Shown here: positions 16,661 through 25,373 of the stretch, piece by piece
Position numbering within the stretch: the first letter of the stretch is position 1
Layout: every line of letters begins with the position of its first letter
Origin: MPNP01 sp963668325
Lineage (GTDB): Bacteria > Pseudomonadota > Alphaproteobacteria > Rhodobacterales > Rhodobacteraceae
Assembly (NCBI GenBank): GCA_963668325.1
Contig: OY764222.1
Coordinates: 2,666,001-2,730,000 of the forward strand
Reading direction: 5' to 3'
Length of the DNA: 64,000 bases
Translations under genes and position numbers: made by a program
Notes under the pieces: generated by a model
Database searches by the model: none
Seen by the model: only the letters and a program-made list of their open reading frames with translations
What the model was told of the DNA's origin: nothing

Positions 16661-17384
16661 ATGGCCTCAACCGGACTTTCATCGCTGACAGTAGGCATCT
16701 GGCAAGATTCTGGCATACTCGGTGACATCGCCTCGAATCTGGCAATAATATCAAGGGAAACGGCGTGTGCTTCGCGGCGTGGTGTTGACCTGCTTATCTT
16801 TCCAGAATGTTTTCTTACAGGATACTTCAACAAGAATGAGGTCAATCTGATCGCACGAAAGATTGACCAAGACACGATATCCGCCCTGCAGATAACTGCT
16901 AAGTCAAACGCCACTGCCATTCTAGTTGGATATTATGAAGCAATGGGGGTCAATACTTATAATTCCGCAATACTGATCGGTTCAAATGGGGAAATTCTTG
17001 CCAACTACCGCAAAAGGGCTCTCTTCGGCGATTGGGAACGCTCTGTGTTTGTGCCAGGAAGCGAACCCGTCCTGACGGTCTATCAAGGCATCAGAATTGC
17101 TATTCTTATCTGTTTTGACGTCGAATTTCCAGAACTCGCAAGTGAGTGCGCCCGTAATGGAGCTGATCTGATTGCCGTTCCAACATCAAACATGGAGCCT
17201 TATGTACACATTAACCGGTGCTTGGTTCCTACACGCGCAATCGAAAACCAGGTCTACATTGCCTATGCCAATCGTATCGGCAGTGAAAATCATTTGCATT
17301 TTGTTGGGGAAAGTGCGATCCATGATCCTGAAGGAACTGAACTCGCACGAGCTTCATATGAAAGACCAGAGTTAATACTAGCTA
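16661..17384 (+). pseudogene. Nitrilase-family amidase, 3' end interrupted by IS
   Basis: I chose the ATG at 16661, two bases after the permease stop, over an earlier ATG inside the permease gene. The carbon-nitrogen hydrolase triad is complete: E49 in FPECFLTGYF, K118 in YRKRALFGDWE and C151 in ILICFDVEFPE. The reading frame enters the ISNCY-like element at 17385 and stops at 17407 after SVCPENT. Removing the element and one TAGCTA restores ANISRSTLHAARSEYSYLDE and a stop at 19301, for 269 residues in total. The present truncated form may still fold. Neighbours suggest an amidase acting on an imported polyamine derivative such as N-carbamoylputrescine, which is an inference. Confidence 0.88.
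17379..17384. repeat. 6-bp target-site duplication of the ISNCY-like element (TAGCTA)
   Basis: TAGCTA occurs at 17379-17384 and again at 19210-19215, directly outside the element ends. It is itself palindromic. Confidence 0.85.
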
Positions 17385-17609
17385 GTGTCTGCCCAGAAAA
17401 TACCTGATTTTTGGCAAATTGCCATAAATACATTTTCCCAGATTCATTTTCCAAACAAAAATTTTCAGATTTGAGCTTGGTTTTTCACAAAAAAACGACT
17501 TTTTGAACAACTTTTTCCACAAATTATCCGATCTTTCCCAACTCAAGACAGACCTCCCCTGGCCGTCTTTTTGGGGACGATTATTTGGGTTTTGTTGCAG
17601 TTGGTTTCG

Positions 17610-19055
17610 TCAGGCCGCCAGGCGTGGTCGTTTGTCCGGCAGTAGTAATCTTTTCAGATCCTCTTTCTTCTTCCTACGTAACAAACGACCCAAATGATGA
17701 ATATTGGACGCAACCACTGACAAGGCTACCACACGCTCAAACCCATCAGCTCCATACGCGCGAACACGGGCCAGACCATGATGCTCAAGGCCATTGATCT
17801 TCGATTCTATCCCCGGATGTTTCTTCCGCATGGCAACAAACTTGCTCCCACTTTCCCGTTCCCGGTCAGCCTTCGACCAACGACCCTTCCGAGGTAGAAC
17901 ATTCTCCGCAAGAAGTTCATCCAGACGAACCCGATTGGCCGGACTGTGAAAGCCACGGTCAAAACTGCAAGCCCGAAGGGACGGGAAAAGGAACTGGGTT
18001 TCCTCAACCATTGGTTGGGCATGATCAACATCACTCCCTTTCCACATGATCCGGTGATGCAGGATAAAACCACAATCATCTTCCAGGACGCAGACCGGTA
18101 CACCTAATTCAACCGGAACCCCGGCCTTGCCTTTGGAGATCCAGCGGGTGTGCTCCTCAAAAATTGAATAGACCTTTTCAGCGGTGGGTATCGTTTCGCC
18201 CTGCAGCAAGCGACGGCCAATCTGATCAATCTGACGGTGGGCATGACGAAGATAATTGGCAATGGCCACTAAGACCTTGTCTTTGGTTACACCCACAGCA
18301 CGCAACGCGACCAAAGTCTCTTCGGCCCTGGCGACAAGATCATCACACTGGCCAAGATAAGCCTTGACATCATCCACACTGGCTCGCCTGGTCTTTCGCA
18401 CCGCATGAAACTTCTGCTTGACCGAAGCCCTCAAATGTTTCCATTGACGCCACCCACCAAGATCAGAAGCGCTGGCCTCATGACCAATCTCACGAAGAAG
18501 ACAACGCATCGCATCCCATAACAGATTGACATCAGTCGGATAATGAACATCCGTTTCCACGACAAAGGAATCACACCGCCCGTGCAACGTTGCGCCAAGC
18601 TTTTTTTTTGACACTTTGTGACCACTATCGACAATCAGCTTGCCAACCGCGGCCAATAACTCTGGCGTCAACAGGGTGACATTATCAACAATCGTCTGGT
18701 GGGAATAAGTGGTTTTATCCCAGATGTCAGCATGACCAAGAAACTGGCGAACAGCACTATGGTGATTGACCAAATCCTGCAGACGGTCAAAATCACAACC
18801 CAGTCCCTGCATCACTACTCCCATAACCAGAATCTGCCACAAATCCATCCCCGGCCGGCCCAACTTGTGATTGGCATTGGTAACCAATCCTTCCTCCAGG
18901 AGAGTAAAAAGTCGTTCCCGCAGAGACTGGTCAGTATAAAGATGTTGAAGACCGATCAAGATGGCTGGGGTGTCATCTCTCGATTTGTAATCCAGATTAA
19001 TATTTGCTATGTCAATGTCACCAAGTTCGCGGAGTGGTTTGATCGTATGTCGCAT
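17610..19055 (-). CDS. ISNCY-family (ISDol1-like) transposase
   Basis: A 481-residue transposase. Visible blocks include RPGMDLWQILVMGVVMQGLG, HQTIVDNVTLLTPELL, the acidic block FVVETDVHYPTDVNLLWDAM with the first catalytic Asp, VCVLEDDCGFILHHRIMW, SFDRGFHSPANRVRLDELLA with a later Asp, and a basic C-terminus with RRKKKEDLKRLL. This pattern fits the ISDol1 group, whose members are of similar length. No frameshift or missing segment is visible. A hairpin at 19157-19178 upstream may shield it from outside transcription. Confidence 0.85.
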   Translation of the reverse strand: MRHTIKPLRELGDIDIANINLDYKSRDDTPAILIGLQHLYTDQSLRERLFTLLEEGLVTNANHKLGRPGMDLWQILVMGVVMQGLGCDFDRLQDLVNHHSAVRQFLGHADIWDKTTYSHQTIVDNVTLLTPELLAAVGKLIVDSGHKVSKKKLGATLHGRCDSFVVETDVHYPTDVNLLWDAMRCLLREIGHEASASDLGGWRQWKHLRASVKQKFHAVRKTRRASVDDVKAYLGQCDDLVARAEETLVALRAVGVTKDKVLVAIANYLRHAHRQIDQIGRRLLQGETIPTAEKVYSIFEEHTRWISKGKAGVPVELGVPVCVLEDDCGFILHHRIMWKGSDVDHAQPMVEETQFLFPSLRACSFDRGFHSPANRVRLDELLAENVLPRKGRWSKADRERESGSKFVAMRKKHPGIESKINGLEHHGLARVRAYGADGFERVVALSVVASNIHHLGRLLRRKKKEDLKRLLLPDKRPRLAA

Positions 19056-19156
19056 TGTCTCATCGCTCGAAGAAGTGTTACTTTTGGATAAGATCAGGCC
19101 TTATTTTGGGAAAAAACATATTTTAGAACTGATCTTGAAAGAAGATTCGCATATCA

Positions 19157-19178
19157 AAACCCCTATTGCAAGGGGTTT
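19157..19178. other. Hairpin upstream of the ISNCY-like transposase
   Basis: AAACCCC (19157-19163) and GGGGTTT (19172-19178) pair around an 8-base loop inside the element end, between the IS boundary and the transposase start. Such structures in IS ends often block read-through translation from neighbouring genes. Confidence 0.45.
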
Positions 19179-19215
19179 GGGAACAATTAAATCATTCTCG
19201 GGCAGACACTAGCTA

Positions 19216-19301
19216 ATATCTCCAGATCGACGCTACATGCGGCCCGGTCGGAGTACAGCTACCTTGATGAAGTTTCGAAGATTTACAGATCAAACAATTA
19301 A
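19216..19301 (+). pseudogene. Detached C-terminal 28 codons of the nitrilase-family amidase
   Basis: Directly right of the second TAGCTA the frame reads NISRSTLHAARSEYSYLDEV and ends SKIYRSNN at TAA 19299-19301. It is in phase with 16661-17384 when the IS and one duplication are removed. Confidence 0.85.
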
Positions 19302-19363
19302 GTTTTCCAACTAGTCAACCACTCTAGGGGAAAGGAATTAATTCTTCATTAGTTATCAAGTAC

Positions 19364-19388
19364 TTTGGGATTTCCGAGAAATCCCAAA
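19364..19388. terminator. Bidirectional intrinsic terminator
   Basis: TTTGGGATTT (19364-19373) pairs perfectly with AAATCCCAAA (19379-19388) around a 5-base loop. On the plus strand a T run follows at 19396-19400, which terminates the transporter-amidase operon. It also lies 17 bases after the peroxiredoxin stop on the other strand. Confidence 0.75.
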
Positions 19389-19404
19389 TAATACCTTTTT
19401 GAAT

Positions 19405-20061
19405 CTAGTTGGGCTGCTTGGTCTTTCGCAAATATGGCAGGACAGTCTCATATTCACCAAAACGCTCCTTGGCATCCTCGTTGGATACGGCTGGTGTAAT
19501 AATCACATCTTCACCCTGTTTCCAGTTTGCGGGTGTTGCAACCTGGTGATTGACCGTTAGCTGGATAGAATCAAGGGCACGCAGGATCTCATCAAAATTC
19601 CTGCCGGTTGTCATTGGATATGTGAGCGATAGCTTGATCTTCTTATCCGGTCCAATGATAAACACTGATCTGACCGTAGCGTTATCAGCTGGCGTACGTC
19701 CTTCGGATGACGATCCCTCAGAAGCTGGCAGCATATCATATAATTTTGCTACCTTTAATTCTTTGTCCCCAATCATCGGGTACGAAACTTTATTTCCAGA
19801 AACGGTTTCGATATCTGATTTCCACCGATGGTGATCTTCTACCGGATCAACTGAGATGCCTAAAATTTTTGCCTTGCGTTTGGCAAATTCCTCTTCCATC
19901 CCAGCCATGACCCCCAATTCGGTAGTACAAACAGGGGTAAAGTCCTTGGGATGGGAAAACAATACAGCGTACCCATCGCCGATCCATTCATGGAAATTTA
20001 TCTCACCTTCTGTGGTTTCAATTGTAAAATCTGGAGCTGTGTCGTTAATTCTAAGTCCCAT
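19405..20061 (-). CDS. 1-Cys peroxiredoxin (Prx6-type)
   Basis: A 218-residue thiol peroxidase that reduces hydrogen peroxide and organic hydroperoxides. The peroxidatic cysteine is C45 in DFTPVCTTELG, within the PxxxT/SxxC motif. There is no second cysteine anywhere in the sequence, which defines the 1-Cys class. The C-terminal dimerisation part (QVATPANWKQGEDVIITPAV) matches Prx6-type enzymes. It stands alone, 76 bases after the alaX stop, with a terminator just downstream. Confidence 0.92.
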   Translation of the reverse strand: MGLRINDTAPDFTIETTEGEINFHEWIGDGYAVLFSHPKDFTPVCTTELGVMAGMEEEFAKRKAKILGISVDPVEDHHRWKSDIETVSGNKVSYPMIGDKELKVAKLYDMLPASEGSSSEGRTPADNATVRSVFIIGPDKKIKLSLTYPMTTGRNFDEILRALDSIQLTVNHQVATPANWKQGEDVIITPAVSNEDAKERFGEYETVLPYLRKTKQPN

Positions 20062-20137
20062 GGTTAGTTAACTCCCTACTTTGAGATATGAAATTAAGAA
20101 TACTATATGAGATTTATTGGATTTAATTCCAATGGGA

Positions 20138-20851
20138 TTAATCAACAAATAAATTTACCCGACGGTTATTCCGCCCTTTTTTTTCAATCTTACCCAATCT
20201 GACTTTGCCAATTTCAGCCGTGGAGGCCAGATGTGTTCCACCACATGGTTGCAAGTCAATAGGAACTGCGGAGGATCCAATGCGTACCAGTCGCACCTCA
20301 CCCGTACCCATAGGTGGTTTTACTGACATGGTCTTGACCAATTCCGGTTTTCGAGCCAACTCTTCTGAACTAATCCACTCAAAGGTAACTGGCAAGTCCT
20401 GGGAAACCAATTCTTTAAGTTGATTTTCTACCTCTTCCTTATTCTCCAGAGGATCAGGCATGTCAAAATCGAGTCTTCCTTTTAAGGTTGAAATAGAGCC
20501 ACCCGTTACGGGTAATGGTATGACAACAGAAAGCAAATGAAGGGAGGTATGAATTTTCATATGCCTGTACCTTCGGTCCCAGTCGATTTTTTGACGTACC
20601 AAATCTCCTTCATTCGGTAGTGGTGAGTTTTCTGCCAGAATTACCTCAATCCCATCTAGATCAAATTTTCTGACATCAGCTACTGCAAAATCGTTATCAT
20701 TCCAGCTGATATATCCCAAATCGTTGGGTTGCCCTCCACTAGTTGGATAAAATATGGTTTTATCAAATACGAAACCCCCATTTGGACCTTTACCAACGAT
20801 TCGGGCTTCAATTTCCTTTTTATATGGATCTGTCAGGTAAACTTTTTCCAC
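20138..20851 (-). CDS. AlaX-type alanyl-tRNA editing protein
   Basis: A 237-residue stand-alone homologue of the AlaRS editing domain, which removes wrongly attached Ser or Gly from tRNA-Ala. The zinc-binding residues are visible as H101 and H105 in KIHTSLHLLS, and C203 and H207 in QPCGGTHLAS. The N-terminal half has the usual FYPTSGGQPNDLG signature. It begins 17 bases after the MscS-like gene and probably shares its transcript. Confidence 0.92.
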   Translation of the reverse strand: MEKVYLTDPYKKEIEARIVGKGPNGGFVFDKTIFYPTSGGQPNDLGYISWNDNDFAVADVRKFDLDGIEVILAENSPLPNEGDLVRQKIDWDRRYRHMKIHTSLHLLSVVIPLPVTGGSISTLKGRLDFDMPDPLENKEEVENQLKELVSQDLPVTFEWISSEELARKPELVKTMSVKPPMGTGEVRLVRIGSSAVPIDLQPCGGTHLASTAEIGKVRLGKIEKKGRNNRRVNLFVD

Positions 20852-20868
20852 TTTTTACTTTCTCAAAT

Positions 20869-23214
20869 TTAAGTACTGGTTTTGATGTTTATATGATCGT
20901 TTCTTAGCCAAATATCCCTTTGGGAGAAGGGTATCTCGATACCTTCCTCCTCAAACCGCTTGGCAATGGTGAAATTTATCTCCGACCTGGCACTGATCAT
21001 GAAGTTAACGTCCGTTAGAATAGCTCGAATATCAAATTCAAGGGCATCAGCTCCAAATCGCATAAAGGCTACACTGGGAAGAGGATCATCCGAAACTGCC
21101 GGATGTTCATTGGCTATCTGTAGCAGGATTTCCTGAACCTTACTTACATCAGAACCATAAGCGACACCCACTGGAATAATAATTCTACCAACTCTTGTTC
21201 CCAAGGTCCAGTTTTTGACTGCCTGAGCCATTAAATCCTTATTCGGAACTACAACCTCGGCCCGATCAAAAGTTTCAATTGTTGTAGACCTGACTGAAAT
21301 TTTACGAACGGTACCCGAAGTTGAGCCAACTTCAATCCAATCTCCCTCTTTGATAGGGCGTTCGAAAAGGAGAATTAGACCGGAAATGAAATTGGAAACC
21401 ACCTCCTGCAAACCAAATCCGATACCCACTGACAATGCACCGACCACCAGGGCAAGATTTGTTAAGTCAATTCCTGCGAAGGAAATAGCTAACAAGAGGG
21501 TAATTCCCAAACCAAGGTAGCTGACAATTTTCAGGACAGATGACTTTAAGCCCTGATCCATTTTGGTATAGGGTAAGACATATTGGTTAAGGACAACTCT
21601 ACCGATACGAGTGAGCAAATAACCAATAACAAGAACCACAAGGAAAATCCAAACGATCTCCAGTGAAATCAGTTGTCCGCCAACTTCGATACCTTGAACT
21701 GCACTGTTCCAGAAAAAAGCTATCTCTTCCTGGGTATAGCCCCAAGCAAATAACAGCAGTATTGAGAAAGCTATAGTGTCAATTAACCCAATTAGAATTA
21801 TGAAAGGCCCGCTCCAGCTTTGTAAAATTTCACTACGGGTGATTTGGCAAAGAGCAAAATAGAACTTTATGAACACGTTCATGGTTAGCCAATACCCGGC
21901 GACAATCAGTAAAGTAGCCAGGGTGGCCATTAATATTGTGTTTGCCCCGACGGTAAATCCCGCTGTACCAAACCCAATGGCAAGTATTGCAACGACTATT
22001 GAAACTCTAGCCAATAAGGAAATTTGAAAATTCAAGAAGGATCTCTTTTCATCCGTAGAAGCGGATTTGGGCAAATTTTTAAGTAATACCCTGGCGACCC
22101 TGAACAAAAGAACACCACCTAGTATGATTACAATATAACTGAGAATCGCATCTACTTCGGGTAGACTGCCTTGAAAGTTGACAAATTCGTTGAAAAAAAC
22201 ATCTAGTCCCAAAATCCAGCCAACAAATAGAGATAACCGATAGACCTCCCCTTGCCAGGCAAGCGGTTTCTGATCAGGAGATTTTGATATGGCCAACAAG
22301 TAAACTTCCTTGGCTAGCCAAGACACACCCAGAACGACCACACCCAAGGAAAGCAGGGCTTCAATTAGAATCAAACTTTTGGAAAAAACAAAGCTGGTGG
22401 AAATTATTGCCTGATAAAGAAAGTAAAGACTTAGAAGCGGCAATATCAATTTATTGAAAACTGATATAAAACTCTCGAGAAAAGGCTTGGTTCTAGGGTC
22501 GTTATGATCAAGCAAGGGTAATATGGTTTTGTTTACCACCCTCCGGCCAAAAAACATTATGAATATGCTGACGGCCAGGAACAACAAGGTTACCCCAATG
22601 TTTTGCCATGCTTGGGTTCTCTGTGCTTGGCTTCCCAAAGATACCGATAGGTTTTCAAATACATCACTAAAGAAGCTGCCAAAAAATACGAAAGTGCTTT
22701 GCCAATTCACGGGATTCAGTGGCGAAGGCCCAACAGAATAAAATCTTTCACTGCTTCTGGTGGAAAGAATTTGATTGATTTCTTCTATCAAAGCTTCGGT
22801 TTCTTGCTGAACATCCTTGATTAAACCGAAACGAATTTCGGCTTCCCGTAAATTGGTGTTCAATTCCTCAAATAACCGGTCTAAGCCAGTTTGTTCTCCT
22901 GAAGTTTCTTGGTTGGAACCTTTAAGAGCCTCTATTCTTCCCATAATACGTGCGATCTCAGCCTGGGTTGGCTGAAATTGTGATTGCGCCAGATTTTGCC
23001 AATTGACCAGTTGTGTCTGGAGATCAAGGAAGGCTTCATCAGAGGCTGCTTGATTGGCAACGACTCTTTCGGCCCTTGACGAAAATTTAAGCCATGATTC
23101 GATGTCAAATGAAATATCTTCCTGCGCGCTAAGGCTTTGAGCCCAACTTCCCAGTAAGCAAGTTATCAGCAAAGAGAGAGCAAGAATCTTTGCTGGAAAA
23201 AATTTGATCATCAT
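20869..23214 (-). CDS. Large MscS-family mechanosensitive channel
   Basis: I place the start at the ATG at 23214, which follows AAAGGA and begins a signal peptide (MMIKFFPAKILALSLLITCL, cleavage after SLSAQ). The upstream in-frame extension overlaps the cysteine synthase gene. The 781-residue protein has a periplasmic coiled-coil region to about residue 170, then about ten membrane helices. The pore-lining MscS block follows (LVVGALSVGIGFGLQEVVSN), then a beta domain (VRKISVRSTTIETFDRAEVV) and a cytoplasmic cage. It releases solutes on osmotic downshift, in line with a marine osmolyte-using cell. Confidence 0.9.
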   Translation of the reverse strand: MMIKFFPAKILALSLLITCLLGSWAQSLSAQEDISFDIESWLKFSSRAERVVANQAASDEAFLDLQTQLVNWQNLAQSQFQPTQAEIARIMGRIEALKGSNQETSGEQTGLDRLFEELNTNLREAEIRFGLIKDVQQETEALIEEINQILSTRSSERFYSVGPSPLNPVNWQSTFVFFGSFFSDVFENLSVSLGSQAQRTQAWQNIGVTLLFLAVSIFIMFFGRRVVNKTILPLLDHNDPRTKPFLESFISVFNKLILPLLSLYFLYQAIISTSFVFSKSLILIEALLSLGVVVLGVSWLAKEVYLLAISKSPDQKPLAWQGEVYRLSLFVGWILGLDVFFNEFVNFQGSLPEVDAILSYIVIILGGVLLFRVARVLLKNLPKSASTDEKRSFLNFQISLLARVSIVVAILAIGFGTAGFTVGANTILMATLATLLIVAGYWLTMNVFIKFYFALCQITRSEILQSWSGPFIILIGLIDTIAFSILLLFAWGYTQEEIAFFWNSAVQGIEVGGQLISLEIVWIFLVVLVIGYLLTRIGRVVLNQYVLPYTKMDQGLKSSVLKIVSYLGLGITLLLAISFAGIDLTNLALVVGALSVGIGFGLQEVVSNFISGLILLFERPIKEGDWIEVGSTSGTVRKISVRSTTIETFDRAEVVVPNKDLMAQAVKNWTLGTRVGRIIIPVGVAYGSDVSKVQEILLQIANEHPAVSDDPLPSVAFMRFGADALEFDIRAILTDVNFMISARSEINFTIAKRFEEEGIEIPFSQRDIWLRNDHINIKTST

Positions 23215-23218
23215 TCCT

Positions 23219-24250
23219 TTACTCGAATACTGTCGGAATAGGTGATGGCTGACCTTGCATCCAAGTAGGTACTGGAAGTTTTTTGGATTGAAGAAATCCC
23301 TTGTTGAACATTTTTGATTGGTATCTTGATCCATAATCACAAAGAACTGTTACAATCGTATGCCCTGGACCCATATCCTTCGCCATTCTAACCGCCCCGG
23401 CAACATTTATACCAGAACTTCCGCCCAGACATAATCCTTCACGGGATAGAAGATCGAATACAACTTTTAAGGCCTCACTATCCTCTATCTGATATGGATA
23501 ATCTATCTTCAAACCTTCCAAATTTCTAGTTATTCTTCCCTGTCCGATCCCTTCGGTTATGGAAGTGCCCTCTGCCTTAAGTTCACCATGAGCATAATAA
23601 TTATACAAGGCCGCTCCCAAGGGATCAGCCAAACCGATTTTTACTTCAGGTTTTCTTTCCCTTAGGCCATCAGCAACCCCGGCCAAGGTACCACCCGTGC
23701 CTACAGCACAGATAAAACCATCAACCTTCCCTTTCGTTTGGTGCCAAATTTCCGGGGCAGTGGTCAAATAATGTCCATTTTTATTGGCTATATTATCAAA
23801 CTGATTAGCCCAAACAGCTCCATTCTCTTCTGTCTTGTCCAATTCTATGGCAAGCCTTTGTGAGTATTTCACATAATTATTTGGATCACGGTAAGGTACG
23901 GCTGGAACCTGGACAAGAACAGCTCCTGCCAATAGCAACATATCCTTTTTTTCTTGGGTCTGTGTTTCCGGAATCACAATTACCGACTTATAGCCAAGGG
24001 AAGCACCAACCAGAGACAACCCGATACCAGTATTCCCGGCTGTTCCTTCAACAATTGTTCCGCCTTGTTTTAACTTGCCGGATTTTTCAGCATCGCGAAT
24101 TATGGCTAGAGCAGCCCTATCCTTGACGGATTGCCCAGGATTTAGGAATTCCGCCTTCCCCAATATTGTACAACCGGTTTCCTCGGATACCTGGTTAAGT
24201 TTTATGAGAGGGGTATTCCCGATTGAAGCTGCTAGGTTGGCGTAAATCAT
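23219..24250 (-). CDS. cysK: Cysteine synthase (O-acetylserine sulfhydrylase)
   Basis: A 343-residue PLP enzyme of the cysteine synthase/cystathionine beta-synthase family. K43 in NPGQSVKDRAA binds PLP, EGTAGNTGIGLSLV holds the substrate loop, AVGTGGTLAGVADG binds the phosphate, and GGSSGINV lies near the end. The length is slightly above classical CysK (about 310-320) because of a C-terminal tail. It is preceded by prpF with a 37-base gap and nearly abuts the MscS-like gene, so these genes form a leftward cluster. Confidence 0.87.
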   Translation of the reverse strand: MIYANLAASIGNTPLIKLNQVSEETGCTILGKAEFLNPGQSVKDRAALAIIRDAEKSGKLKQGGTIVEGTAGNTGIGLSLVGASLGYKSVIVIPETQTQEKKDMLLLAGAVLVQVPAVPYRDPNNYVKYSQRLAIELDKTEENGAVWANQFDNIANKNGHYLTTAPEIWHQTKGKVDGFICAVGTGGTLAGVADGLRERKPEVKIGLADPLGAALYNYYAHGELKAEGTSITEGIGQGRITRNLEGLKIDYPYQIEDSEALKVVFDLLSREGLCLGGSSGINVAGAVRMAKDMGPGHTIVTVLCDYGSRYQSKMFNKGFLQSKKLPVPTWMQGQPSPIPTVFE

Positions 24251-24287
24251 TAAGTTAAAAAATCTAATAAAAAGAGATTAGAACTTA

Positions 24288-25373
24288 TTAAACATAAAGC
24301 GACCGTGGAACAAAAACTTTTCCCTCGGCAATCATTCGAGCAGTTCTAACCACGCCAGCAGAATGGAAGTTTAATTTACCATCCTCATAGTCAAAGGCAA
24401 CCATTATCTTGATTTCACCACTTGGGTGTTCAATTACCATCTCCAAGGGAGAATTCTCTTGTCTCGAGGCAAAATCGTCAGTTACAGTTCCAGCAGCAAG
24501 AAAACAGGCAGACAGGCACTGAGAACCGGTAATTGCCATTGATGGATGAGCATTCCAAGGCATAAAGTACCTGGCCGAAAAATGACCTTTGTTCCTAGCT
24601 TTTGTTACTAAGCCAATTTTGGGCGTTACCTTTTCGCTGACATCTCCAAGCCCCATCCTTTGGCCAGCTTCAATTCTTACGGTTTCCATTCTTGTAAATA
24701 GTTCCCGATTCTTGTCCAAATCCTGGGAAGTTTCGTAACCTGTAATTCCGAAATCTTCTGCCTTGGCTATCATCATTGGCATGGCAACATCAATACAGGT
24801 TACAGGTATTCCTTGAATATCATCTACCTTGTTGCCAGTTGGAAACATTTTACCAGTGATGGACCCAACTGTATTTAGAAAGTTCAATGCTATCGGTGCA
24901 GCCGTTCCAGGCACACCATCAATGGCTAAATCACCTTCATAGTTTACGGCCCCACCAGGGGTTTCCACTATAGCCTCCACCAAGGCATTGGTATTGGTAG
25001 CCCTTATCTTGACCTTGGTTTGATCTCCGGTAATCGGTACCAAACCCATCTCCAGGGCTGCTGGGCCAACTCCGACCAGAATATTGCCACAGGTTGGACC
25101 ATAATCCACCAGTTTTTTATCCACCCCCACCTGGGCAAACAAATACTCAACATCAGCTTCAGGTTCAGAGGATTTGCTTAGAATTGCAACTTTGGTCGAG
25201 ACAGAACTTCCGCCGCCAAGACCATTAATATTTCGAATATTTCCGGCACCGATCACGGAAATCAGAATTTCGGATAGTCGGTCCCTGTCTGTAGGTAAGT
25301 CTTCACTTCTGAAATAAGGGCCACGTGATGTGCCCCCTCGGAATAGCATAAATGGAATACTTTTTTGTTTCAT
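24288..25373 (-). CDS. prpF: PrpF-family isomerase (2-methylaconitate / oxalomesaconate type)
   Basis: I chose the ATG at 25373 because it overlaps the stop of the TTT permease gene as ATGA. The 361-residue protein has the PrpF signatures: FMLFRGGTSRGPYF at the N-terminus, GLGGGSSVSTKVAIL, DYGPTCGNILVGVGPAALE with the catalytic cysteine region, and the later HPSMAITGSQCLS with a second cysteine. Family members isomerise tricarboxylate-type double bonds (methylaconitate, oxalomesaconate). Coupling to a tricarboxylate transporter suggests it processes the imported acid. The exact substrate is unknown. Confidence 0.85.
   Translation of the reverse strand: MKQKSIPFMLFRGGTSRGPYFRSEDLPTDRDRLSEILISVIGAGNIRNINGLGGGSSVSTKVAILSKSSEPEADVEYLFAQVGVDKKLVDYGPTCGNILVGVGPAALEMGLVPITGDQTKVKIRATNTNALVEAIVETPGGAVNYEGDLAIDGVPGTAAPIALNFLNTVGSITGKMFPTGNKVDDIQGIPVTCIDVAMPMMIAKAEDFGITGYETSQDLDKNRELFTRMETVRIEAGQRMGLGDVSEKVTPKIGLVTKARNKGHFSARYFMPWNAHPSMAITGSQCLSACFLAAGTVTDDFASRQENSPLEMVIEHPSGEIKIMVAFDYEDGKLNFHSAGVVRTARMIAEGKVFVPRSLYV

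Larger units (their letters stand above)
17385..19209 (-). mobile_element. ISNCY/ISDol1-like insertion sequence
   Basis: The 1825-bp element has short inverted ends, both starting GTGTCTGCCC, with degenerate similarity further in, and a TAGCTA duplication. One transposase gene lies on the minus strand. The element sits inside the amidase gene, and a precise excision restores that gene's frame. The transposase gene is richer in G and C than its chromosomal neighbours. Confidence 0.88.

Noticed and set aside
20869..23340. Longer start for the MscS-like channel adding 42 residues.
   Set aside because: The extension overlaps the cysteine synthase gene and would bury the signal peptide. AAAGGA directly precedes the ATG at 23214.
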